DNA of 64,000 nucleotides from Prorocentrum cordatum (GCA_963575745.1 CAUYUJ010001447.1:1359680-1423679), one strand, 5' to 3'. Shown: positions 10,537 to 19,419, numbered from the stretch's first letter. Program-made: numbers and translations. Notes: generated by a model from the sequence alone, not told the origin.

Positions 10537-10688
10537 AGCAGTGGAGGAGGAGGGAGAGGAGGAGGAGCAGGAGGAGGAGCAGGAGGAGGAGGAGGAGGAG
10601 GAAGACGAGGAGCAGGAGGAGGAGCAGGAGGAGGAGGAGGAAAGGGGAGGGGAGGAGGAGGAGGAGGAGGAGGAGGAGGAGGAGGAGG
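10537..10688 (+). repeat. (GGA)n tract abutting the LINE 5' end
   Basis: GGA/GAG repeat with a few GCA units. Its last unit, GGAGGAGG, directly abuts the spliced-leader sequence at 10689. A matching GGA tract begins at 15612, at the other end of the LINE. Confidence 0.95.
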
Positions 10689-10710
10689 TCCGTAGCCATT
10701 TTGGCTCAAG
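10689..10710 (+). other. Dinoflagellate spliced-leader sequence (relict, or SL RNA gene)
   Basis: All 22 bases match the conserved dinoflagellate spliced leader, reading TCCGTAGCCATT..GGCTCAAG. This leader is trans-spliced onto nuclear mRNAs in dinoflagellates. In genomic DNA it occurs in SL RNA genes or as a relict at the 5' end of reverse-transcribed mRNAs. It is followed by TACG, with no second G before the TA, so a canonical GT donor right after the full leader is missing. LINE ORF1 starts 191 bp downstream, so a reverse-transcribed LINE mRNA is my preferred reading. A short hairpin at 10713-10736 leaves the SL RNA gene reading possible. Confidence 0.9.
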
Positions 10711-10901
10711 TACGAAACCGTCGCCCTGCGGCTTCGTGCTTGTCTGCTGCCGAGATGTTGGCCCGAGGCGTGCGCGCCTGCAGCAGGCTTTCTTTTCTTC
10801 TCGCACGATCCCCACGGTGAACCCTCGTGCGGCCGTGGGTTTTGCTTCCGTATCCACACTTGTCAGTCTTTTCGCGGGTGCCTCAAAGTCTTGAGGCGGA
10901 G

Positions 10902-11928
10902 ATGAGTGGCAATGGTATGCAAGTGCAGACGCCCGCCCGTACTAGCGAAGCCCCTGATGCAGATCTCTTGCGAGCCTGGGAAGAAGTCCCCACCTTCCCC
11001 AACGACGTGGCGGCCTCTGCGGATGCCCCCTTCCTGTCCCCGCCGCAGTCCCCGCGCACCCAGAGCGGCAAGCGGTTCAAGGGTGATGTGGCTTCTCTTA
11101 GGTCTGATCTGGCTGCTGTGCGCTCCGACCTCGACAAGCACAAGCACGTTGCGGACACCACGCTCAAGACCGTCCTGGACAATGTCTCCACCGTCTCGGA
11201 CAACGTCAACCCCTCCCTGGCCAGCGTCAACGCCTCCATGGCCAGCCTCCGCGACTCCCTCTCCAAATCGCACCAGGACCTGCACCAGTATTTCGAGAGG
11301 CGCCTCAGCGTCGTGGAGACCATGCAGAAGGCGCAGGACGACAGGCTCTCCACTGCCGAGCGGGAGATCCGCGAGCTGCGGAACGAGCATGACATCGTCA
11401 AGAAAGAGCCTCCCGCCATCAAGCAGTACATCCCTGGCAGCACGTTCGATCGCGAGATCGACGCTGGCATCGTCATCGTTCGTTCCAAGTTCCTGGTCAC
11501 GGCTGCTGCGGCCGCCAGTGCAGTTCGCAGTTGGATGGTGGACTCCAACATCGCCGAGGACGACTGGCTGGTGGAGGGCGACCCCACCAGCAAGAGGTTT
11601 ACGATTCGTTTCAACGGCCCGAAGGCGCTGGCTGCCCGTCGGGCGGCGCAGGCTCTACGTCGGCCCCGACAAGAATGCGTGCACCGTCAAGCGCGAGACC
11701 TACTGCCACGCGGTCCGCCGCGCCCGTTTCTTCGTGGACAAAGTTAAAGGCGAGATCTCATCGAACTGGCGGCCGTTGGTCAAGTTCTCGCTTGTTCCCC
11801 ATGATGACCAGCCAGAGGTCTCTTGGGCGCGTGCGATCCTCGCCGCTGAGGGTTTCTCGTTGGCTGAGCTGCAGCCGATTGTCACACGTGCCCTGGCGGG
11901 CCCGAATCCGACAGCGTGGAGTTCCTAA
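10902..11928 (+). pseudogene. LINE ORF1-like region (coiled coil plus basic C-terminal part)
   Basis: The ATG at 10902 opens MSGNGMQVQTPARTSE. Residues ~65-190 are rich in charged and heptad-spaced Leu/Val residues (VASLRSDLAAVRSDLDKH, LSTAEREIRELRNE) and should form a coiled coil. A globular part follows (FDREIDAGIVIVRSKF, ending FTIRFNGPKALAARRA). Near 11660 the reading changes by +1 and continues as YVGPDKNACTVKRETYCHAV and LVPHDDQPEVSWARAILAAE, up to a stop at 11928. ORF1-type proteins bind the element RNA. No zinc knuckle is visible in this part. The broken frame makes it non-functional. Confidence 0.6.
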
Positions 11929-12049
11929 CATGTTCAGCGCCCTGTGGCATGGATCGAGCACGTCTTGAAATGCATCTACTTTCTCGCGTCGCGCTGCGAC
12001 ATGGAATGCGCGCTCTCTCTTCCATCGCAGCGAGGCGGTCCGCCAGAAA

Positions 12050-12860
12050 AAGATCCGCTTCTTGAGAAGATTGCTGGTCCGAGGCAGTATCGTTTCGATG
12101 CAGGAGGCCCACGGGTCTGAGAGTGAGATGCACGACGTGCTCCATCATCTCAACTTCCCCTTCCAAGCCTCCTCCTCTTTCTCCCCAGCCGCCTCTGACC
12201 CCCAGCAGGTCTCTGCCAAAGGCAGAGTGATCCTTCTTTTTTCCTCGGTTCTCTCCGTCAGCCGAGAGGTCAGCGAAATTCGGGCAGGAGCGACCATCCA
12301 CCTCTTCCTCCAACCCCATCCCTGGGCGAGCCCTTCTCGCGACCTTCGAGGCCGGTGGCGGGCAGTGGTGGGTGAAGCACTTCAACGTCCACGATTTTGA
12401 TTTGTCTCGTGGCGACAGACACACTCTCCTTTCCAGGATAAGCACCGCCATTCAAGAAGCCCATGATGATCCCCTGAACAGGCTTGCGTTCATCTCTGGA
12501 GACCTCAACATCCCCTCCTTCGAGTCCATCCCTCTGAACCCTGACCCAGACCCCCCTGCAGCTGCTGACCTTGAATCTCGACCTCTCCCCCATGAGCGGC
12601 GCGAAGCTTTCGAGGACTCTGTTGAGTTTGAGCTGTCGACCCCCTTCCCATTATAATGCGCAGACCTCCCGTCTGTCCTTTATTGGTCGGAGTTTCCCCG
12701 CGCTGCCTGGCTGGGTCGTCTCGCAATTTGCTTCTGGCGGGGAGGTGGTAGACCAGCCCGAACACCTAGCGGCCGAGAAGATCTCAGATCACGCTGCGGC
12801 GGCGGCCACTGCGCGAGGAACCCCCTGCGGGACAGCGTCCAATCCCGAAGGAGATCTTTA
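12050..12860 (+). pseudogene. LINE endonuclease (EEP family) domain, frameshifted
   Basis: Motifs of the AP-endonuclease-like EEP domain appear in order but in different frames. GSIVSMQEAHGSE near 12090 carries the catalytic Glu. AFISGDLNIPS at 12490-12520 is the G-D-x-N motif. AAEKISDHAAAAA near 12770 carries the Asp-His pair. In active LINEs this nuclease nicks the target DNA to prime reverse transcription. Between motifs the frame is lost several times, so the domain is inactive. The region before 12050 holds no further recognisable domain. Confidence 0.7.
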
Positions 12861-13022
12861 GCGCGCCCACTTTCAAGTCCTGCGCACAGCAGACGCTCGA
12901 CGCCGCTCCGCAACAGCATCTCCCGCCCCCTCTTCGGATCGAGTGCGTCGAGGGAGTTATCCTTGAGCGCGCCTGAATTATTAGAAACAGGATGAGCTCC
13001 AAGAACCCCGACTCCCCCTCTG

Positions 13023-15582
13023 GTGAAATACGTGCTGGTTCGGGGCATGGCGCGAGCAGTCTTTCGCCAGCAGCTACTGCTTGCCGAGAAGCTTCTCCAC
13101 TCCCATCCTCTCTGTCGAGAACTCATCGCGATATGCTACGAGACGAAGACGATATCCCTCATCTCGCCCTCGTCCTTCACCCTGCTCTCCGACTCTTTGC
13201 ACCGCGTAGTCGCCCGAGCGCCCTGCTCAGCGATCGCTGCGAACGCTCAGCCGCTCTCCGATCAAGCTCGTGCTGCCCGCGTGCATCGGCGTGCTCGGCG
13301 CGCCCAGAGGCTCGCCCGTCTTTGTTCCCCGTTTGATCGCAGAACCCCACTCGCCGGCATTCGGGCCGCCGATCAGCAGATTATCCAGACGCGGGCCCCC
13401 ACTGGGGCCCCGTCTTCACCGGAAAAACCATTTGGCGCCCAACAATTTCTCAACGATTTCCCCCCGCTCCTTTCGCGCTCCCACCTCCCACCACCTTCGT
13501 TCCAACAGTTCTCCCGTCTCCTCCCTGAGCTCCAACGCAGTGCCCGAGGGCCCGACCGCATCCCTTATGCTGCGTGGCAGCGCACCCCTGGAGGCGCGGA
13601 CCTCCTCTGGGGTTGCATGCAGTGGGTTTCCCCAGGCAACCGCGTGCTGTCCGACTTCAACGCCGCGCTCGGGTTTTTTTTATCCCGAAGGGGGACGAGC
13701 CAGGGGATCAGGAGAGCGGCGTCGCACGTGCTTGCGCTGACACCAGACCCCTGAACTGTGACAACAAAATCATTGCGACGTTGGCGATGAAGCTTGTTGC
13801 CCATGCTTGACCCCTCGGCCTCCTGAAGGCCCAGCGTGGGTTTGTCCCCTCTCGGAACTTCGGAGACAACGCCATCGAGTTAGATGCGGTCGGTCGCCGC
13901 ATTGGGATGGGGCCTCAAGCCGAACGCCGCTGCCCCCTCCTGGTTAGTTTTGATGTCGGCCAAGCTTTCCCGTCGATTTCCCAGAAATGGATGGTCGGAA
14001 CTTCCAAGAGCACCTGCCCTCCTGCCCCCACTTCTTGCCTTCATCTTCCATCTATTGGCCGATCTAATGTCTCGGGGTTCTTTTTTTTTTGTTGGGGGGG
14101 GGGGGGGGGAACAGCAGCTCCTTTTACTGGGTCTCCAGTGGCATTATTCAAGGCTGCCCCGCCAGCGGCGCCCTCTGCGAAGCGGGGGCTGATCCGTTTC
14201 TCCTTAAACTTTGCAGTATCTTGGGGGACCCATCCATCCCGAGAGGCATCGCAAGAGCTAGTGCCGATGACGTCGGCGCCGTGCTGCACTGGATGGTCGA
14301 TCTCTACTTCGCCTATATCGTTTTTGTCGACGCTTCCACCCTTGCCCACCTCAACCTCAAGAAGAAGAAATGCAACATCGCCCCCCCCCCCCCCACCCCC
14401 TCGATTCTTTCTCTGAGCACATCGAAGAGCTCTACCGCATGCGACTTCGGCGGAGCGCCCCAGAGTGGGGCGACCTCTCGATTGAGGGCTCGGTCTTGCA
14501 CCTAGGACTGTGGATTGGCCCCGAGGTTCCCCCATGTACGTCCTGGGCCAGACGCTTTAGAACATGTGTCTCCCGCTGCCGAGAGCTGTCGAGACAAGGA
14601 GCTGCGGCCCAAGTGTCGGCCTTGCTCTATGATTCTAGAATCAGCTCTGGTCTTTCATGCGAGGGCCAATTCCAGTCCCTCCCAGCGTCGCTCCAGAAGC
14701 AGGAGTTCAAGCTCCTGACGAACATATGTAATTAGCCGTTCTGCCGTCTGACAGAAGCGGCCTGGCCGAACTTGGTCTCGCGGGGCGGACCGAGAGTGAA
14801 AAGTCCCAAGATGCTCAACCTAGCTCAGTTGATACGGGCGAGTCTTTTCACATTCACCTGCTGGGCGGACGCTGATCAGTCGTTGGAAGAAGTATGCGCC
14901 GAAGAATACTCCCTGACCCGTGCCCTGGCAGGTGCCCCGTGGCCCTCTTTCTGGAGATCCCCAGCTCTTGCGGCCAACCTCAGAGACGTGTTTAACGGAT
15001 TTCCCTAATATCGAGTTCACAAAGATGCTGCCAATCGTGCTATTCAAATTGTTAACGATATCCGACGTGACAAACAGCACCTCAGCATTAAAGCTATGCG
15101 CCTCTAGCATCTCACGTCTTCTTTTCTCCCTGACCAGCTCGCCGCCCTTCTCCACAAGAGGCTGTGTGAATGGTTTCCTCAATATCTGCCCGCCATCCAT
15201 GCAATGTCGCTGCGGGAAGAGGTTCGTTCCCAGCTCCTCCCCCTTCCTCCTGCATGGCGCACTGTCGTGTTGAAGACGCCCTGTGGAGGCTGGATTACAG
15301 CATCAGCTTTCCAAGAGCAGAGTATTTGTTATTGCAGATGTGAGGCCCAATGTAATTTTCGCCATCTGTGGTGTTGCCCTCACTTCACTCGTGCCATTTC
15401 CTGCTCCTCTCTGTCCTCGTTGCCATTGTGCCCGATTGCTCGCCTCGGCCTCCTCTCCCCGTCCCGCGCCTCTTTTTCCCCGCGAGCTGGTCAAGATGCC
15501 AGCACCAGTGGCCGACCACCGCATCCGCGAGGTGCCGCGGCGCGTGCGGCACCAGGTCGCCGGCCCAGCGGCTAGGAGCTGA
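13023..15582 (+). pseudogene. LINE reverse transcriptase and C-terminal domain, frameshifted
   Basis: The linker starts near 13023. The RT domain begins around RGPDRIPYAAW (13550) and TRPLNCDNKIIATLAMKLVA (13745). RGFVPSRNFGDNAIELD follows at 13840. Motif A is FDVGQAFPSIS at 13949, and SSGIIQGCPASG at ~14134 is motif B. The catalytic motif is SADDVGA at 14260-14280, with its two Asp codons at 14266-14271. VLHLGLWIGP near 14490 matches the post-catalytic 'YLG' strand. At 15327 onward CYCRCEAQC..RHLWCCPH resembles the C-terminal Cys/His motif. Frames change at least five times. One change falls in a T-run followed by 16 G (14081-14109), another at a C-run near 14385. Confidence 0.75.
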
Positions 15583-15645
15583 GGAGGGACATTGTTGCGC
15601 AGGTACGCTCGAGGAGGAGGAGGAGGAGGAGGAGGAGGAGGAGGA

Positions 15646-15831
15646 CCCAGACCTCCATCGCATTGGAAAATTTAGGACGGAGGTGTTTCGCCGTTTTCGT
15701 CCTCCAGAAGCCCTCGCCGGGCCCCGGGGCCGGTCATAGAACGATTCGGGACGAAAAAAGGGCCCCGGGGAATGGGTCGAAATTTCCAGGGGCCGACGTT
15801 ATGAAAAAGTCAAGACGTCGGGGGTCTAGGG
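15646..15831 (+). mobile_element. Family A short TIR element, copy 3, inside (GGA)n
   Basis: From CCCAGACCTCC to GACGTCGGGGGTCTAGGG, 186 bp. It carries the family's TTTCGCCGTTTTCGTCCTCC, ATAGAACGATTCGGGACG and GAAAAAGTCAAGACGTCGG segments. Both flanks are GGA repeat (15612-15645 and 15836-15920), so a target duplication cannot be read. This is the second element in the window sitting in a GGA tract, next to the end of the LINE. Confidence 0.75.
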
Positions 15832-15925
15832 ACGATGAGGAGGAGGAGGAGGAGGAGGGGGAGGAGGAGGGGGAGGAGGAGGAGGAGGAGGAGGAGGAGG
15901 AGGAGGAGGAGGAGGAGGAGATCGG
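15832..15925 (+). repeat. (GGA)n tract
   Basis: GGA/GAG repeat continuing the tract at 15612-15645 on the other side of the family A copy. GTCGAC-rich and GACGAC sequence follows at ~15990-16030. Confidence 0.9.
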
Positions 15926-16137
15926 CGTCGACCACGACGTCGGCGACGACCTCGAGGGGGAGGGGGATTGAGCGGGAGGGGAAGACAACGACAACAATAA
16001 GGTCGACGACGACGACGACGACGACGAAGGCACGCAAGCAGTGGCGGAGCGTCCGGTTGGCGGGCGTCTCGAAGAAAAGGGGGACGGAGAATTTTCATTG
16101 GTTTCGGCCTCTGGGGGGCCCTTGCCCGGCCTCGGGC

Positions 16138-16350
16138 ATCGATAGGGGGGATTGCCATAAGGGGGGGATGCATCGACCCCCAATCGCCCATTGACCGCCG
16201 ATAGGGGCCCGATAGCCCCAACCTGCACAGCAAGGTGCGGATTCTCCTTCGGGGTCCTATCGCCGATCTATCGGCGATGTATCGCCGAGTCCAGGTCGAT
16301 GCATCCCCCTCTATGCCACTCCCGCCCCGTCGTTGCCCCTCAAGAGTCGT
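16138..16350. repeat. Foldback repeat with ATCGATAGGGG / GATGCATCGACC arms
   Basis: CATAAGGGGGGGATGCATCG (16156 onward) is answered by the near-perfect reverse complement CGATGCATCCCCCTCTATG (~16297-16315). Inner arms GCCGATAGGGGCC and GGGGTCCTATCGCCGAT also pair. The unit could form a long stem. GATGCATCG and ATCGCCGATG motifs recur in the foldback at 19093, so the two may be related. Confidence 0.7.
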
Positions 16351-16619
16351 GGGCCCGCGTCTCGAGAAATCTGGACGCCAGGTACTTGGATATTTGTGGA
16401 TGTTACGAAATGCTCTCGCGGCATCTCTGGTTAGAGGCAGCAGCCTTGCTGCGCTAGACTCTTTTCTTTTAGGCGGGAGAGCATTGCCTTCGCTCGTATA
16501 CCGTTCCATGTTTTTTTTGTTCAATCGCGAGCCCGATCGCGCGGGCCGCCACTGCCGCATCCCTGAGCTCCGACGTGGCGAAAAAAAACAAGCATCGTCG
16601 AACACCACGGCTACGGGAG

Positions 16620-16970
16620 CCCTGGAGCCCGTCCCCCTGCGCGACTATGTTTTGGGCCCGGCCGACCAGCGCGGGCCCCGGGGCCCAGCGCCGGGCGACA
16701 GTGCCCAGCGTCGAGACCAAGGTGAGAGGCCACGATGTCAGGGATCGCTCGCGGCGACCCCGTCTTCCTGCGCAATCATGTTTGGGCCGGGCCGACCAGC
16801 GCGGGCCCCGGCCCCGGGGCCCAGCGCCGGGCGACAGTGCCCAGCGTCAAGACCAAGGTGAGAGCCCTGGAGCCCTTCTCCCCGCGCGATTATGTTTTGG
16901 GCCGGGCCAATCTGCGCGGGCCCCGGGGCCCAACGCCTAGCGACAGTGCCCAGCGGCGAGACCAAGAGAT
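16620..16970 (+). repeat. Three tandem units of ~114-131 bp
   Basis: The block TATGTTTTGGGCC.GGCC..CGCGGGCCCCGGGGCCCA.CGCC..GCGACAGTGCCCAGCG starts near 16648, 16779 and 16893. Two units end with GACCAAGGTGAGAG. It encodes no recognisable protein. Confidence 0.8.
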
Positions 16971-17026
16971 CGCTCGCAGCGACGGGGCAGGCCGCGCACC
17001 CGCGGCCGCTCCTGCCCGGGGACTCC

Positions 17027-17535
17027 TTCTCCTCCTCCTCCCTCCTCCTCCTCCTCCTCCTCCTCCTCCTTCCTCCTCCTCCTCCTCCTCCTCCTCCCTC
17101 CTCCCCTCCTCCTCCTCCTCCTCCGTCTCCTCCTCCTCCTCCTCCTCCCCCCTCCTCCTCCTCCTCCGCCTCCCTCCCTCCTCCTCCTCCTCGTCCTCCT
17201 CCTCCTCCTCCTCCTCCTCCTCCTCCTCCTCCTCCTCCTCCTCCTCACTCCTCCTCCTCCTCCCTCCTCCTCCTCCTCCTCCTCCACTCCTCCTCCTCCT
17301 CCTCCTCCTCTACCTCCTCCTCCTCCTCCTCCTCCTCCTCCTCCGCCTCCTCCTCCTCCTCCTCCTCCTCCTCCTCCTCCTCATCCTCATCCTCATCCTC
17401 ATCCTCATCCTCATCCTCATCCTCATCATCATCCTCCCCTCTCCTCCCCCTCACCCTCATCCACCTTCTCCTCCTCCTCCTTCTCCTCCTCCTCCTCCTC
17501 CTCCTCCTGCTCCTCCACCTCCTGCTCCTCCTCCT
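17027..17535 (+). repeat. (TCC)n tract with a (CTCATC)n block
   Basis: About 500 bp of TCC repeat, with a (CTCATC)n hexamer block at ~17380-17430. The long Ser/Pro/Leu or Glu/Arg frames are artefacts. Confidence 0.95.
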
Positions 17536-18065
17536 CGGGTCGCCTGCGGCCCCAGGGGAAACCGTGCACCCCATCCCCATCCCCATGCCCTTCGAGACCC
17601 CCACCAAATTACCACCCCAGTTGGGGGTACACCCCCCGAAGCCCGAAGGGAACGACCTGTATCCCCATCTCTAGGGGGGTACATCGGCCAGCGGGGCCCA
17701 GGCCACGCCGCTGGGGACGGGGATCGATTCAACGATACCCATTGCGTGCGAAGCCGAGACGAGGCGGCGACCCGCTGGCCGCGGGCACGGCGGATGGCGA
17801 GCAGCTGCTGCGCGCGCTGCTCGGGCGGCCGCCTGCCGAGATCGCCGAATGGGCGCTGGGGCAGGCCCTGCAGGGTTTGATCCGATCGACCCGCTTCGGT
17901 ATCGATGCTGGCCAGCTCGAGCAGATCCTGGCGATCCGATGCTGCCCGAGGCGTGCACGGCGTTGTGATGCCTCCTGGCGGGGCCGCTCCGACTCGATGT
18001 CGATGCCGTGCCCATGCAGCCCGGTCCGACGCACGTTCCGCTTCGCGCCGACTTCCCGCGTTGAT
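17536..18065. other. No recognised gene; one short exon-like open stretch
   Basis: At ~17805-17945 the plus strand reads GEQLLRALLGRPPAEIAEWA and continues in a helical, non-repetitive style that could be an exon. It has no recognisable family, no clear splice signals and no start that stands out. I record it as an uncertain fragment only. Confidence 0.25.
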
Positions 18066-18421
18066 GTTCCCCTCGCCGTGAGAAGAATCGCGGCGGATGG
18101 CTCTTGTAAGTTTTCGGCCTCCGGGAGCCCCCGCCGGGTTCCGCGACAGCCAAAATTCAGGAGGGAAAGAAACACACAGACACAATGAATCCTCGATTCC
18201 CCAGAAAATATGGAAAATATGGAAATTGGGCGGGAAGACAAAAACCCAGAAAATATATGAAAATATAGGGAATCATTTTATTTGTGTGTGTTTATTTGTG
18301 TGTCCTGGGGCCCCTTCACAAATACGATAAAGGATGAAGAGCCAGTCCGCGGGAAGAGGCCCCGGTCTTCGGGAGCCGCGCTGCGACGAGAAAAAAGAGA
18401 GCACGACGCCGGATGTCTGGG
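18066..18421 (+). mobile_element. Family A copy 4, split by a family B insertion
   Basis: The left half (CCCCTCGCCGTGAGAAGAATC, then TTTTCGGCCTCCGGGAGCC) and the right half (ACGATAAAGGATGAAGAGCC up to GCACGACGCCGGATGTCTGGG) match the two halves of family A. Between them lies the 165-bp family B repeat at 18154-18318. The left terminal CCCAGA is decayed. This is a nested insertion: A was in place before B. Confidence 0.65.
18154..18318 (+). repeat. Family B repeat, copy 2 (165 bp)
   Basis: Colinear with 5362-5525: AATTCAGGAGGGAAAGAAAC, ACAGACACAATGAATCCTCG, GATTCCCCAGAAAATATGG, and TTATTTGTGTGTGTTTATTTG near the end. It lies within a family A copy. The match begins and ends sharply, which supports a discrete mobile unit. 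Confidence 0.8.
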
Positions 18422-18466
18422 CTCACCCCACTCCTCGATGCTTCGAACCGCCAGAAGGGGTACATT

Positions 18467-18654
18467 CCCAGACCCCCTCGGGTCATGAAAAAATCACGAC
18501 GGGAGGTTTTTCGCCATTTTCGGCCTCTGGGGGCCCTCGCCGGGCCTCGGGACCGTCAAAAAACGACTCAGGATGAGAAACAGCGGTCCCGGGGAATGGG
18601 TCTGGGCCCTCTGGGGGTCGCGTCATGAAAAAAACATGACGTCGGGGGTCTGGG
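18467..18654 (+). mobile_element. Family A copy 5, flanked by a perfect 21-bp direct repeat
   Basis: A 188-bp unit from CCCAGACCCCCTCGGG to GTCGGGGGTCTGGG, so the outer 11 bp form an inverted terminal repeat (CCCAGACCCCC). The 21 bp directly left (18446-18466, AACCGCCAGAAG..GTACATT) are repeated exactly on the right (18655-18675). That is what a target-site duplication would look like. 21 bp is long for a classic MITE and closer to LINE-driven insertion, so the mechanism is open. No protein is encoded. Confidence 0.85.
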
Positions 18655-18889
18655 AACCGCCAGAAGGGGTACATTAGGGGACGAGCTTCGCCTTCCCCTG
18701 CCCCTCCAGAGGCTCTCGGGGACGCGCTGACCGGTGTCAGCGCTGCACCGGGTCCGCCGAAGCGCCGTCGCCAGCCCATAGGCCAGCCACGAAGCGCTTT
18801 TCCCCGGGCCCGGGGCCAGCGGGGGGCACCTCTGCACACGGCGCACCGCCGGCGCCGATGCCCGGCCAGGCCCACCATGGTCCTCGGGA

Positions 18890-19074
18890 CCCAGACCCCC
18901 GACATCATGATTTTTTCATGACGCGACCCCCAGAGGTCCCAACCCATTCCCCGGGACCGCTGTTTCATCCTGAGTCGTTTTTTGACGGTCCCGAGGCCCG
19001 GCGAGGGCCCCCAGAGGCCGAAAATGGCGAAAAAACTCCCGTCGTGATTTTTTCATGACCCGAGGGGGTCTGGG
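18890..19074 (-). mobile_element. Family A copy 6, inverted
   Basis: Reverse-complement copy of the 18467 element, 185 bp with only a handful of differences, starting CCCAGACCCCCGACATCATG and ending CGAGGGGGTCTGGG. With the 18467 copy it makes an inverted pair with arms of about 185 bp and a 235-bp spacer. No direct repeat is visible at its ends. Confidence 0.85.
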
Positions 19075-19092
19075 GATGCTGCTGTTCTCGAG

Positions 19093-19295
19093 GCCTCCGA
19101 GATGGGGTCGGAGCAGACGGGGTCGGAGGATCGCGCCGCATCGCCGATGCAGCGGCGAGGCATCGGCGATGCGGCTGGACGTGGGGCCCAACTCTCTCCA
19201 CGCCGATGGCGCCGATGCCTCGCCGACGTCGCCGATGCATCGCCGATGCAGCGCGACCTGCAGACCCCACCTGCTCGGACCCCATCTGGGAGGCC
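19093..19295. repeat. ~200-bp foldback repeat upstream of the membrane-protein gene
   Basis: GAGGCCTCCGAGATGGGGTC (19093) and its reverse complement GACCCCATCTGGGAGGCCTC (ending 19295) match with few changes. CATCGCCGATGCAGCG/CGAGGCATCGGCGATG arms continue inward. It has the shape of a foldback element. It ends about 125 bp before the likely start codon at 19420. Confidence 0.75.
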
Positions 19296-19419
19296 TCTAC
19301 ATTCCAGAACCTCATGGCCTCGGCCAGGAGGGCACGTGCACCACGCCAGGGCCAGGGGAGGCCCTGGCCAGGCACGGTTGTGGGGTGCACGCGGGTGCCT
19401 TTCTGCGCAGGTGGAGGAG

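Larger units (their letters stand above)
10689..15611 (+). mobile_element. Nearly full-length, decayed LINE with a spliced leader at its 5' end
   Basis: A 4.9-kb non-LTR retrotransposon. In order it holds the spliced leader, a ~190-bp leader region, an ORF1-like coiled-coil region, an endonuclease/exonuclease/phosphatase (EEP) domain, a reverse transcriptase, and a C-terminal Cys/His motif. The last recognisable codons end near 15582, and (GGA)n begins at 15612. The left neighbour is also (GGA)n, so the element sits inside a GGA tract or carries a GGA tail. Many frame changes make it inactive. Such elements insert by target-primed reverse transcription. The domain order is typical of the very abundant dinoflagellate LINEs. 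Confidence 0.8.

Noticed and set aside
9364-10894. Open frames of 300-455 codons on both strands in the TCC/ATC block
   Set aside because: Composition follows the trinucleotide repeat in every frame. No start context or protein motif.
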